Assembly (NCBI RefSeq): GCF_001687365.1 | Contig: NZ_LGLV01000014.1 | Span: forward strand, 164,421 to 228,420 | Source: Pararhizobium polonicum | GTDB taxonomy: Bacteria; Pseudomonadota; Alphaproteobacteria; Rhizobiales; Rhizobiaceae | Direction of reading: 5' to 3' | DNA length: 64,000 nucleotides | Shown: piece by piece, positions 45,221 through 53,819 of the stretch | Layout: every line of letters starts with the position of its first letter | How positions within the stretch are numbered: the stretch's first letter is position 1 | Made by a program: the position numbers and the translations under genes | Notes under the pieces: model-generated | What the model was told of the DNA's origin: nothing | The model's input: the letters and a program-made list of their open reading frames with translations, nothing else | Database searches by the model: none

Positions 45221-46168
45221 ATGGATATCAAGACACTTATCGTCCAGCGGCTGATTTCACTGATCCTCGTGATGGTGGGGGCGAGTATCCTGATCTTCAT
45301 CGTGATCCGGGTGCTTCCGGGCGATCCGATCGCCTCTATCCTCGGGATGGATGCCTCAAGCGAGACCGTCACCAGGATGCAGGTGGAGCTTGGTCTCGAC
45401 CAGCCACTGCCAGTGCAATACTGGCAGTGGCTGACAGATGCCCTGCGGGGCGACTTCGGCAACAGCTTCACGTTCAAATTGCCGGTAGCCCAAACGCTGT
45501 CAGACCGTTTCCCGCGCACGGTCATTCTGTCTCTGGCCTCGATCACCGTCGCCTTTGCCATAGCAGTTCCGGCCGGGATCGTTGCCGCAAGGTTCAAGGG
45601 CCGGGCACCAGATCATCTGGCGCGTCTTGCGGCGCTGATTGGGCTGTCGATGCCAGCCTTCTGGCTGGGCTTGCTACTGATCTTCACTTTCGGGGTGCAA
45701 CTGCAACTGTTGCCGACCAGCGGTTTCGTTTGGCCAAGCGAAGACCCGCTCGAAAGCCTGCGCCACCTGATCCTGCCTGCGATCACGCTCGGCACCGCCT
45801 ATGCAGGCACGATCATGCGGATGTTGCGCGCTTCGTTGATCGACATTCTGGCCCGTGACTACATTCTCGCCGGACGCGCCGCCGGCATCCCCGAGCGTCG
45901 GCTTCTGTGGCACGACGCCTTGCGTAACGCCATGGTGCCGACACTGACAGTTGCGGGGTTCGCCTTTGGCGTCATGCTTTCCGGAACCGTACTGACCGAA
46001 GTGATCTTCAATATCCCCGGCATCGGCCGGCTGTTGTTTGAGGGAATCCTTAGTCGTGACTATCCGCTGGTTCAAGCCATCGTGCTGCTGAACGTCCTTC
46101 TCTTCATCGGGATCAACTTTATTGTCGACATCCTCTACATCGCCCTCGACCCCCGCCTGCGGGGCTGA
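45221..46168 (+). CDS. ABC transporter permease (DppB type)
   Basis: The 315-residue protein has six membrane segments, the N-terminal DppB block (LVMVGASILIFIVIRVLPGDPIASILG) and the EAA loop region DYILAGRAAGIPERRLLWHDALRNAMVPTLTV near residue 210-240. It follows the binding-protein gene by 9 nt. Confidence 0.92.
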   Translation: MDIKTLIVQRLISLILVMVGASILIFIVIRVLPGDPIASILGMDASSETVTRMQVELGLDQPLPVQYWQWLTDALRGDFGNSFTFKLPVAQTLSDRFPRTVILSLASITVAFAIAVPAGIVAARFKGRAPDHLARLAALIGLSMPAFWLGLLLIFTFGVQLQLLPTSGFVWPSEDPLESLRHLILPAITLGTAYAGTIMRMLRASLIDILARDYILAGRAAGIPERRLLWHDALRNAMVPTLTVAGFAFGVMLSGTVLTEVIFNIPGIGRLLFEGILSRDYPLVQAIVLLNVLLFIGINFIVDILYIALDPRLRG

Positions 46169-46175
46169 GTCCGGC

Positions 46176-47111
46176 ATGGCGTCAGGCACCAGATCAGGAG
46201 TTGCCGACGGCGCTGAAGCGCCGCCCTCACTCGTGCGGCAGATCCGCCGGGCTGTGCTGGGCGATCCGCTGGCGCTGTTTGGCGTGATCGTCCTGATCCT
46301 TGTGTTGATCGCGGCTCTGTTCCCTGAATTCCTTGCGACACACAAGGTCTCGGCCCCCAGCCGCGACAGGCTCGTCGCACCGTCCATGCTGCATTTCATG
46401 GGCACCGATCAATTTGGGCGCGACGTATTTTCACGCATCGCACATGGCGCGAGAACGTCGGTATTGGTGGGCCTCGGCACGGTGTCGCTGGCACTGGCGA
46501 TTGGCGTACCATTGGGGGCCGTGGCGGGCTTCCGTCCCGGTAGCCTGATCGATAATATCATCATGCGGGTGATGGATGTGATGCTGGCCTTTCCGGCCAT
46601 CGTTCTGGCCATTGCGGTGATCGGCACCCTTGGCACGCGCCCTATCGAGATCGGACCGATTACCATTCCGCACATCGCCAAGCTGATGATCGTCATCGGC
46701 CTCCTTTCAGTGCCGCAAATCGCAAGACTTGTCCGCGCCGCCGTTCTGATCGAACGCCAGGAGCAATATGTCCTGGCCGAACGTGCACTTGGCGCCTCTG
46801 GAATGCGCATTCTCTTTCGTGATGTGATGCGCAACTGCATCTCGCCCATCGTGGTCTACAGCACGACCATGGTCGCCGACGCGATCATTGCCGAGGCATC
46901 TTTGGGCTTCCTGGGCCTCGGCATCCAGCCGCCACTGCCAAGCTGGGGCGGTATGCTATCGGACGCCAAGACCTATGTCTTTTCCAGCGAATGGTGGCTG
47001 ACCCTCTGTCCCGGCGCGATGATCTTTTTAACGGTGCTGTCGTTGAACCTGCTGGGTGATTGCCTGCGCGATCTGCTGGACCCGCGTTTCAATGGCCGGG
47101 GGCAGAACTGA
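46176..47111 (+). CDS. ABC transporter permease (DppC type)
   Basis: The ATG at 46176, 7 nt after the previous stop, gives 311 residues with six membrane segments, the DppC hallmark MGTDQFGRDVFSRIAHGARTSVLVG at about residue 75 and the EAA loop LAERALGASGMRILFRDVMRNCISP. It pairs with the DppB-type protein. Confidence 0.92.
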   Translation: MASGTRSGVADGAEAPPSLVRQIRRAVLGDPLALFGVIVLILVLIAALFPEFLATHKVSAPSRDRLVAPSMLHFMGTDQFGRDVFSRIAHGARTSVLVGLGTVSLALAIGVPLGAVAGFRPGSLIDNIIMRVMDVMLAFPAIVLAIAVIGTLGTRPIEIGPITIPHIAKLMIVIGLLSVPQIARLVRAAVLIERQEQYVLAERALGASGMRILFRDVMRNCISPIVVYSTTMVADAIIAEASLGFLGLGIQPPLPSWGGMLSDAKTYVFSSEWWLTLCPGAMIFLTVLSLNLLGDCLRDLLDPRFNGRGQN

Positions 47112-48079
47112 TGGCATTGATCGAGGTCCGCAATCTGAGCACCCGGTTCAAGACGTCGGTGGGCGAGGTCTGGCCCAGCCGCGAGGTTAGCTTCCATATC
47201 GGCGCAGGGCGGTCACTTGCACTGGTCGGCGAAAGCGGATCGGGCAAAAGTGTGACAGCCCGCGCCATCACCCGGCTTCTGGAACCGGCGGATGCCGTAA
47301 CCGGCGGCAGCGTCACTTTCCATGGGCGCGATCTCTTGGCAATGCCGGCAGCCGAGCTTCAGCGGCTTCGTGCAAAAGAGATCGCAATGATCTTTCAGGA
47401 CCCAGCCGCCGCGCTGAACCCGGTGTTGACCATCGGCACACAGATCATGCGCATCCATCGTCAACACGGCCTGCCCGGTGACGCCCGTGCCGCCGCCGTC
47501 GAGTTGCTGGACCGGGTCGGCGTACCCGAACCCGGCAAGCGTCTGGCGCAATATCCGCATCAGTTCTCCGGCGGGATGAAGCAACGGGTGATGATCGCCA
47601 TGGCCCTGATCGCAAGGCCGAGCTTCGTGGTGGCGGATGAGCCGACCACGGCGCTCGATGTGACGGTCGAGGCACAGGTAATCGCGCTGCTACGGGAATT
47701 GCAGCAGGAAATGGGGATGTCGATGCTGTTTATCTCGCACAACCTGTCGCTGGTCTCGCGCATTTGCGACGATGTGGCGGTTATGTATGCGGGCCATCTG
47801 GTCGAAAAAGCCAGTACACAGAAGCTGTTTCAGCACCCGATGCATCCCTATTCCCGAGCGCTCCTCTCTTCTATTCCCCGCGGCAACAAGAAGACCCACC
47901 CTCTGCGCCCGGTGCGGGGGGAACCGCCAAATCTTGCCCGCCTCCCCGCCGGATGTCCGTTTCGTGCCCGCTGCGACCGCGTGGTGGATGCCTGTTCGCA
48001 GCCGCAGCCGCTGGTGACGCTTTCCTGCGGCACCCAGGTCGCATGCCATGTTGCGGTAAAGGAGGCAGCCCATGTCTGA
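47111..48079 (+). CDS. ABC transporter ATP-binding protein (DppD type)
   Basis: The ATG at 47111 overlaps the permease stop by one base and gives 322 residues. Walker A (GESGSGKSVTARA), signature (FSGGMKQRVMIAMAL), Walker B (FVVADEPTTALDVT) and the C-terminal oligopeptide-transporter domain with the cysteine cluster (CPFRARCDRVVDAC ... LVTLSCGTQVAC) are complete. Those four cysteines commonly hold an iron-sulfur cluster in DppD proteins. Confidence 0.93.
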   Translation: MALIEVRNLSTRFKTSVGEVWPSREVSFHIGAGRSLALVGESGSGKSVTARAITRLLEPADAVTGGSVTFHGRDLLAMPAAELQRLRAKEIAMIFQDPAAALNPVLTIGTQIMRIHRQHGLPGDARAAAVELLDRVGVPEPGKRLAQYPHQFSGGMKQRVMIAMALIARPSFVVADEPTTALDVTVEAQVIALLRELQQEMGMSMLFISHNLSLVSRICDDVAVMYAGHLVEKASTQKLFQHPMHPYSRALLSSIPRGNKKTHPLRPVRGEPPNLARLPAGCPFRARCDRVVDACSQPQPLVTLSCGTQVACHVAVKEAAHV

Positions 48080-48860
48080 ACCTCTGGTCGAAGTGCGCGG
48101 TGCACGTAAGGAATATCGCCTGAACCCTTCGCTCGCGGCCCGCCTCGTGGGCCGGTCGAGCTCCAACATTGTCCTTGACGACGTCAGCCTGACCATCCGC
48201 CGGGGCGAGACACTGGGGCTTGTCGGTGAAAGTGGCAGCGGCAAATCGACGCTTGCCCGTTGCATTATGCAGTTGGAGGGGCTTTCGGGGGGCGAGATCC
48301 GTTTCAATGGCCAGCTTTTGCAAGGCGATGCCCTGCATGGTTTCCGCAAGCGGGCGCAAATCGTGTTTCAGGATCCGCAAAGCTCGATCAACCGGGCGAT
48401 GCGGATTTCGGATGTGCTGGCAAGCCCGCTTGAACTGCATATGAAGCAGATGAACCGGGGCGCCAGGCGTGACCGGATTGTCGAACTTCTATCCCTTGTG
48501 GGCCTGCCCGCCACCACCATGGACCGCTGGCCACATCAGCTTTCAGGAGGGCAACGGCAGCGTATCGGCATCGCCCGCGCCCTTGCGGTGGAGCCGGAAT
48601 TCATCATCCTGGACGAACCGACCAGTGCGCTTGACGTCTCGATCCAGGCGCAGGTAATCAACCTGCTGGCTGATCTGCAACAAAGGCTGTCGCTGACCTA
48701 CCTGTTCATATCGCATGACCTGAACATCGTACGCTATTTGTCTGATCGGCTGGCGGTGATGAAGCAGGGCCAGATCGTCGAGGTCGGAGATTGCGAAACA
48801 GTCTTCGCGGCACCGCAACACCCCTATACCAGGCAACTGCTGGCGGCGACGGCACCATGA
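48072..48860 (+). CDS. ABC transporter ATP-binding protein (DppF type, short)
   Basis: The 262-residue ATPase overlaps the DppD-type gene by 8 nt. Walker A (GESGSGKSTLARC), signature (LSGGQRQRIGIARALA) and Walker B (FIILDEPTSALDVSIQ) are intact. It stops directly after the ATPase domain (YTRQLLAATAP) and lacks the 50-60-residue C-terminal extension of ordinary DppF. It forms the ATPase pair with the previous gene. Confidence 0.92.
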   Translation: MSEPLVEVRGARKEYRLNPSLAARLVGRSSSNIVLDDVSLTIRRGETLGLVGESGSGKSTLARCIMQLEGLSGGEIRFNGQLLQGDALHGFRKRAQIVFQDPQSSINRAMRISDVLASPLELHMKQMNRGARRDRIVELLSLVGLPATTMDRWPHQLSGGQRQRIGIARALAVEPEFIILDEPTSALDVSIQAQVINLLADLQQRLSLTYLFISHDLNIVRYLSDRLAVMKQGQIVEVGDCETVFAAPQHPYTRQLLAATAP

Positions 48861-48886
48861 CCCGACGCCTCCTCCACACTCACGGC

Positions 48887-49546
48887 TCAGCCGAAGCGCT
48901 GCAGCTCCGCAAGAATGGCGTTCTTGGCGTTTTCCAGATGCTCCGCCATGGCTTGAATTGCGGCCCCCCTGTTGCGCGCGGAAAGAGCATCGAGGATGCG
49001 CAGATGCTCCTGCCGACCACCCTCGAAGCGGCCGGGAATACGGTCACGGCCGAACATCCGGGTACGCCGGCGCAAATCAGCCACGGTCTTGATAAGAAGG
49101 CTGCTGCCGGTGGAGCGCGCAATGGCATCATGCAGATCGTCATCCAGCGCCCAGTGTTCAGCCGAGCTGACGCTATCCTGCATCGCCTGGACCCGCTCGT
49201 GCAGCACCGCCACGACATCCAGAGAGATAGACGCCGCGGCAATCCCCGCCGCATCGCATTCCAGCAAGCGGCGCATGTGCAGCACCTCCATATAGTCGCG
49301 CAACGAGATCGCGCGCACGGTCACCGACCGGCCCGAGCGCTGCATCAACCCCTCCCCCTCCAATCTGCCGATGGCCTCTCGCAACGGCGTGCGCGAAAGC
49401 CCCAGATCATTGGCGATGCGCCCTTCAGATACCTGACTGCCCGTGGCAAAGGTGCCATCCAGAATGCGCGACAGCAGCACATCATAAGCGGTCTGTGCCA
49501 ACGTCGTGTTGGTTTCAGATGCGGAGTTCTGTGTCTTGCTATCCAT
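48887..49546 (-). CDS. GntR-family regulator, FCD subfamily
   Basis: The 219-residue form from ATG 49546 (an ATG at 49558 adds four residues) has a GntR winged helix (TAYDVLLSRILDGTFATGSQVSEGRIANDLGLSRTPLREAIGRLEGEGLM, in parts) and an all-helical FCD effector domain with the metal-binding-type Asp/His pattern (DDDLHDAIARSTG, EHLRILDALSARN, MAEHLENAKNAI). It is transcribed opposite to the flanking catabolic genes. It probably regulates both halves of the locus through sites with the ATGTATA core, one of which lies between it and the hydantoinase gene. Confidence 0.9.
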   Translation of the reverse strand: MDSKTQNSASETNTTLAQTAYDVLLSRILDGTFATGSQVSEGRIANDLGLSRTPLREAIGRLEGEGLMQRSGRSVTVRAISLRDYMEVLHMRRLLECDAAGIAAASISLDVVAVLHERVQAMQDSVSSAEHWALDDDLHDAIARSTGSSLLIKTVADLRRRTRMFGRDRIPGRFEGGRQEHLRILDALSARNRGAAIQAMAEHLENAKNAILAELQRFG

Positions 49547-49580
49547 GCGGCTGACCATACCAAGCTAGAAAATTTCTCAT

Positions 49581-49606
49581 ACGAATTTTATACATATTGT
49601 ATTCCT
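49581..49606. promoter_or_regulatory. Candidate GntR operator in the gntR-hydantoinase gap
   Basis: ATACATATTGTAT (49590-49602) is an imperfect-free inverted pair ATACA/TGTAT around TAT, in the 131-bp divergent gap. TATACAT at 49589-49595 is the reverse complement of the ATGTATA core seen at 41709 and 51971. Confidence 0.6.
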
Positions 49607-49677
49607 CTTCCCGGAGGAAGTGTGGAACTGAACCATTCACCCGCAAAGCCGCAAATGGTGCGGGCAGGGGGCCACCT

Positions 49678-51087
49678 ATGAACCCGCCTTTCGATCTGGT
49701 CATCCGCAATGCCCGGCTGGTGACCGCAAGTGAGATGGCCGCCACTGACATTGGCCTGCGCGGTGAAGAAATCACAGCCATTGGCCACGATCTGCGGCCC
49801 GGTCTGGCAGAGTATGACGCGGCGGGCCATTTCCTGTTGCCGGGCGGCGTCGACAGTCATTGCCATATCGAGCAGATGACGGCGGCGGGCATCATGAATG
49901 CCGATAGCTGGGAAAGCGCCAGCCGCGCTGCCCTGCATGGCGGCACGACGACGATCATCCCTTTCGCCGCGCAGCATCGTGGCAAGGATCTGACAGCGGT
50001 CGTCGCGGACTACCATGTCCGGGCCGAAATCGGCGCAATGACCGACTATGCCTTCCACATGATCGTAACAGAACCGACGGAAAAGGTTTTGACCGAGGAT
50101 CTCCCGGCTCTGATCGCTGCAGGCCATGGCTCGATCAAGGTGTTCATGACCTATGATCCGTTGATCGTCGATGACGGTGGTCTTCTGGCGCTTCTGACCG
50201 CCGCCAAAGCCGCGGGAGCGATGGTCTGCGTCCATGCCGAAAACCATGCGATGATCAAATGGGCGACCGCGCGTCTTCTGGCCGAGGGCAAAACCGCGCC
50301 GCAACATCAGGCTGCGGCACATCCTCGCCTGGCCGAGACCGAGGCGATTTCACGGCTCATCGCGCTGGCCGAATTGACGCGCCAGCCGGTGATGATTTTC
50401 CACGTCTCTACTGCGAATTCGCTGGATCTGATCCGCGCGGCCCGCGCACGCGGCGTGCGGATCTGGGCCGAAACTTGCCCGCATTATCTTTACCTCACCG
50501 ACAGCGCGATGGAACGCCCGGGAAATGAGGGCGCGAAATGGATGTGCTCGCCGCCTTTGCGAGGCGTGGCGGATCAGGCCGCGCTCTGGGCCGCGTTGCG
50601 AGGCGGAGATCTGGATATCGTGTCATCAGATCATGCGCCGTTCCGCCCCGATGCCACGGGAAAATTTGCGGCAGGGCCAGACGTTGCCTTCAATCGCATC
50701 GCCAATGGCATGCCAGGCTTGCAAACGCGGATGCCGCTCCTGATTGACGCAGCCCTGCGCGGAAAGCTGACCTTACCTCAGGTGGTGGAGTTGGGCGCTA
50801 CGGCACCGGCGCGGATCTATAATCTTGGCCGGAAGGGACGGATTTCCGTCGGTGCCGATGCCGATCTGGTTCTCTGGAACCCGGATTCAACCACTCTCTT
50901 ATCGGATGATACGGTGCAAGACGGCACTGGCTACACCCCCTACCCTGGCATGGAATTGCGCGGGGCAATCTCAGCGGTGTGGCGGCGCGGAAAACTGGTA
51001 CTGAAAGAGGGCGAATTGCTCGCGCGCCCGGGTGAGGGGCGCTTTCTGCCACGAAGCGGCGGCGATGCAGCCCGTTGGGATTCCTGA
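49678..51087 (+). CDS. Dihydropyrimidinase/hydantoinase-like cyclic amidohydrolase
   Basis: The ATG at 49678 (AGGGGG upstream) gives 469 residues with the metal centre of the family: HCH in GGVDSHCHIEQ, carboxylated lysine Lys154 in GSIKVFMTYD, CVHAENH, FHVSTANS, and SSDHAPFRPD. It should hydrolyse a cyclic amide or imide such as a dihydropyrimidine, hydantoin or related ring using a binuclear metal site. No carbamoylase gene (the usual partner) is present. Its partners here are an SDR, a VOC protein and a lyase, which suggests a different ring substrate. Confidence 0.88.
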   Translation: MNPPFDLVIRNARLVTASEMAATDIGLRGEEITAIGHDLRPGLAEYDAAGHFLLPGGVDSHCHIEQMTAAGIMNADSWESASRAALHGGTTTIIPFAAQHRGKDLTAVVADYHVRAEIGAMTDYAFHMIVTEPTEKVLTEDLPALIAAGHGSIKVFMTYDPLIVDDGGLLALLTAAKAAGAMVCVHAENHAMIKWATARLLAEGKTAPQHQAAAHPRLAETEAISRLIALAELTRQPVMIFHVSTANSLDLIRAARARGVRIWAETCPHYLYLTDSAMERPGNEGAKWMCSPPLRGVADQAALWAALRGGDLDIVSSDHAPFRPDATGKFAAGPDVAFNRIANGMPGLQTRMPLLIDAALRGKLTLPQVVELGATAPARIYNLGRKGRISVGADADLVLWNPDSTTLLSDDTVQDGTGYTPYPGMELRGAISAVWRRGKLVLKEGELLARPGEGRFLPRSGGDAARWDS

Positions 51088-51113
51088 AACACACAGAACG
51101 AATGGACAGAAAA

Positions 51114-51893
51114 ATGGACCTCGGATTGACGGGTGAAACCGCCCTGGTACTGGGCGGCGGCAAGGGTATCGGCCGCGGTATTTCGGAGGCTCTGATTTCA
51201 GCAGGTGCGAAGGTGCTGTTGACCTCGCGCAAGCTGGAAGACGCCGAGCGCGCGGCAGCCGAAATTGGTGCGGGGGCCAAGGGACTGGCCTGCGACACCT
51301 CTGACCCGGCCAGCGTTGCGGCGCTGGCCGGCCAGGTGGAGGCAAGCCTCGATCCCATCGGTATTCTGGTGCTGAATAGCGGCGGCCCACCGGCAGGACC
51401 TGCAAGTGTCATCACCATCGGCGCCTATCGTGCGGCCTTCGAGCAGCTTTTCGCAGGACCTGTCGATCTCGCGCTCCGGCTTTTGCCGGCTATGCGCACG
51501 CGCGGCTTTGGCCGGATCATGACCGTCGGCTCCTCCGGTATGATCGAGCCCATCCCGAACCTTGCCATTTCCAATGCCATTCGCCCAGCAATTGCGGGTT
51601 GGAGCAAGTCGCTGGCGCAGGAAGTGGCGGCCGATGGCGTGACGGTGAATGTACTCATCCCCGGCCGTATTGCAACTGATCGCACCAGCCAGATCGACAC
51701 AGCCAACGCTGCCCGTACCGGGCAAAGTCTTGATCAGGTGCGTGCAGCCTCGCAGGCGCGTATCCCCGTTGGTCGCTATGGCACAATTGCCGAATTCGGG
51801 GCCGCCGCAGCCTTTCTCGCCAGTCGCCAGGCAGGCTTCATCACTGGATCGTTCCTGCGAGTTGATGGCGGGCAACTCCTCTCAGTGGGCTGA
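51114..51893 (+). CDS. Short-chain dehydrogenase/reductase family protein without the usual Tyr-Lys pair
   Basis: The 259-residue protein (alternative ATG at 51102) has the Rossmann start LVLGGGKGIGRGISEALISAG and the structural motif LNSGGPPAG in place of NNAG, followed by GRIMTVGSSGMIEP. Where SDRs normally have YxxxK it reads NLAISNAIRPAIAGWSKSL, so the catalytic Tyr is Ile or Asn and the Lys is Arg. A subset of SDR-like proteins shares this replacement. It ends with the typical FITGSFLRVDGGQL. NAD(P)-binding is likely; classical reductase chemistry is doubtful. Confidence 0.8.
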   Translation: MDLGLTGETALVLGGGKGIGRGISEALISAGAKVLLTSRKLEDAERAAAEIGAGAKGLACDTSDPASVAALAGQVEASLDPIGILVLNSGGPPAGPASVITIGAYRAAFEQLFAGPVDLALRLLPAMRTRGFGRIMTVGSSGMIEPIPNLAISNAIRPAIAGWSKSLAQEVAADGVTVNVLIPGRIATDRTSQIDTANAARTGQSLDQVRAASQARIPVGRYGTIAEFGAAAAFLASRQAGFITGSFLRVDGGQLLSVG

Positions 51894-51960
51894 AGAAAAC
51901 CGGGCGCGAGCCTGCCACACTCCTCCATTACTCTACCAGCATATCTACGATTTCTTTACT

Positions 51961-51985
51961 CGTATTCCGGATGTATACAGATAGA
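51961..51985. promoter_or_regulatory. Candidate GntR operator upstream of the VOC gene
   Basis: CGTATTCCGGATGTATACAG (51961-51980) shares TAT-C-n-ATGTATAC with the site at 41702-41716. It is located 64 bp before the VOC start in a 150-bp gap and suggests a separate promoter for the last two genes of the locus. Confidence 0.55.
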
Positions 51986-52043
51986 ATATCAATTTTCATG
52001 GAGCCGGATGGCCCGCGATGCCGAGCGCAAAGGAGAGTGAAAC

Positions 52044-52445
52044 GTGACCAAGAACGAACCGCTGATAAATCAAGCCGTGACCTGGCTTTACACCGAGGAA
52101 CTGGAGAAACTCGTCCCGTTCTATCGCGATGTGATGGAGCTGCCATTGGTCTTGGAACAGGCCCGCTGCCGTGTGTTTCGGATGGCAGCCGGTGCCTTCA
52201 TTGGCGTATGTCGCATACCGGAACGACCGCTGGGAACCAAAGGAATGATGGTCACATTCCTGACCGCCGATGTGCAGGCACTTTACGAGCGGCTGCTGGC
52301 AAAAGGGGTCGAATTCGAGCATCCGCCGAAGCCACTGGGCGATGGCTCGCTGATCGGCACCTTCTTCCGGGATCCGCAAGGCTACCACCTGCAAATCCAG
52401 CAGTTCCTCGACCCGCGCTGGCCGGCGGCCGAAATGATCGTCTGA
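52044..52445 (+). CDS. VOC-superfamily (glyoxalase/dioxygenase-like) protein
   Basis: The 133-residue protein has the paired beta-alpha-beta-beta-beta modules of the VOC fold: AVTWLYTEELEKLVPFYRDVMELPLVLEQ, then VTFLTADVQALYERLLAKGVEFEHPP and GTFFRDPQGYHLQIQQFLDP with the terminal metal-ligand position occupied by Gln, not Glu. It starts after AGGAGAGTGAAACG. Such proteins can be epimerases, lyases or antibiotic-binding proteins; the reaction is unknown. Confidence 0.85.
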   Translation: MTKNEPLINQAVTWLYTEELEKLVPFYRDVMELPLVLEQARCRVFRMAAGAFIGVCRIPERPLGTKGMMVTFLTADVQALYERLLAKGVEFEHPPKPLGDGSLIGTFFRDPQGYHLQIQQFLDPRWPAAEMIV

Positions 52446-52509
52446 CCTGCCTCCGCAGGCGGCTACCCCGTCTGGCCCGCAACCCACCGACCCGATACAG
52501 GACCATTCC

Positions 52510-53484
52510 ATGCCCTCCCAGATACTGACCGCAAACGCTCGTGGCGTCTTTGCCATCTCCGCTACTCCTTTTCTCGACGATGGCAGTCTGGATCTGGCCA
52601 GCACTGAAAGCCTCACCCAGTTTTATCTGGATGCAGGTGTGCATGGCCTCGTCATCCTGGGCATGATGGGTGAGGCAAACAAGCTGTCGGACGACGAGGC
52701 GCGACGCTTTCTCGGTCGTGTGCTGGACGTGGTTGGCGGGCGAATTCCTGTCATTGTGGGGGCGAGCAATCCGGGCACGCTCAATCTTGTGCAACTGTCG
52801 CATGACGCAATGGCGGCGGGAGCTGCGGGAGTGATGGTAGCGCCCGTCACCTCACTGCGGACCGACCCGCAAGCCCGCGATTACTTTGCCGCCATCTGCA
52901 ATGCGCTGGGTCCCGATGTGCCCTTGGTCTTGCAGGACTTCCCTCTGGCGCTTGGTGTTCATATGTCAGCCTCGATTCTCGGCCAGATTTTTGCCGAAAA
53001 TCCGCAAATCGTCATGTTTAAACATGAGGATTGGCCGGGGCTCAACAAGCTTTCTATCCTGCGCGATGCTGAAGAAAAAGGCGCGCGGCGGCTGAGTATC
53101 TTGACGGGGATGGGCGGCCTGCACCTGCCTCAGGAACTTGCCCGCGGAGCAGACGGAGCAATGACCGGCTTCTGTTTCCCGGAAATGCTGGTCGGTGTCT
53201 GCGCGGCTTATGCGCGGGGCGACGCGGAAGCGGGCGAAGATCTCTTCGACATCTATCTGCCGCTGGTGCGACATGAGGCGCAACCCGGTATCGGCCTTGC
53301 TCTACGCAAGGAAGTTTTGCGCCGCAGAGGTGCTATTGCCTCGGGCGTCACGCGACACCCCGGGCCTAAGCTGACGGCGCGTGACCACGAAGATCTGACC
53401 TCGCTCCTGGCCCGTATCGAACGGCGGCTCGCAACCGACGGCAAAAACGCGATTGTTGCGGGCGCGGAACGCACGATGGCTTGA
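52510..53484 (+). CDS. DapA-like aldolase/lyase (class I, dihydrodipicolinate synthase family)
   Basis: The 324-residue protein has the DHDPS barrel order: GVFAISATPFLDDGSLDLAS, GLVILGMMGEANKLSDDEA, VIVGASNPGTLNLVQLSHDAMAAGAAGVMVAP, and Schiff-base Lys171 in VMFKHEDWPG. The usual YNxP segment reads LQDFP, so the catalytic Tyr of DapA is replaced. This rules against lysine biosynthesis and fits a retro-aldol or dehydratase step on an oxo-acid. It is the last gene of the hydantoinase locus. Confidence 0.88.
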   Translation: MPSQILTANARGVFAISATPFLDDGSLDLASTESLTQFYLDAGVHGLVILGMMGEANKLSDDEARRFLGRVLDVVGGRIPVIVGASNPGTLNLVQLSHDAMAAGAAGVMVAPVTSLRTDPQARDYFAAICNALGPDVPLVLQDFPLALGVHMSASILGQIFAENPQIVMFKHEDWPGLNKLSILRDAEEKGARRLSILTGMGGLHLPQELARGADGAMTGFCFPEMLVGVCAAYARGDAEAGEDLFDIYLPLVRHEAQPGIGLALRKEVLRRRGAIASGVTRHPGPKLTARDHEDLTSLLARIERRLATDGKNAIVAGAERTMA

Positions 53485-53539
53485 TATTGACAAACACTGC
53501 GGGAGGCACTGTAAACTTATGGACCTCGGGTCAAGTTTG

Positions 53540-53819
53540 GGCACGAGATCTGCGATCAGGCTACCTGAAGATGGGCGATCTCGCTCCATGTCTGCGGATC
53601 GACCATGCGCTGCGTCTCATGGTGGCGCGAGAAAACATGCGCGACAGCACGGTAGAGATTGTCCCTCTCTATCTCGGTGGCAGACCACGAAAGCATTCCG
53701 ATGATCCATCGCTCGGAAGAGGCCGCAAGGGGCAAGCGAAAACGCAGAAGACGCCGATTGTGGCGATTGTTCAGCGACCATCAGATGTCACCCCGGGTTC
53801 CGTTGCGGGCGATGCTTTA
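53540..53819 (+). pseudogene. IS1595-family transposase remnant
   Basis: The frame contains SGYLKMGDLAPCLRI, ALRLMVARENM, then YLGGRPRKHSDDPSLGRGRK and KTPIVAIVQRPSDVTPGS, the core of IS1595 transposases with the DETYLGG region changed to VPLYLGG (first acidic residues lost). The IS5-type element starts at 53820 and interrupts it, and I could not find the rest on the other side. Confidence 0.75.

Noticed and set aside
52510..53484. Assignment of the DapA-like gene as dapA
   Set aside because: The catalytic tyrosine region YNxP is changed to QDFP and the context is catabolic, so dihydrodipicolinate synthase is unlikely.
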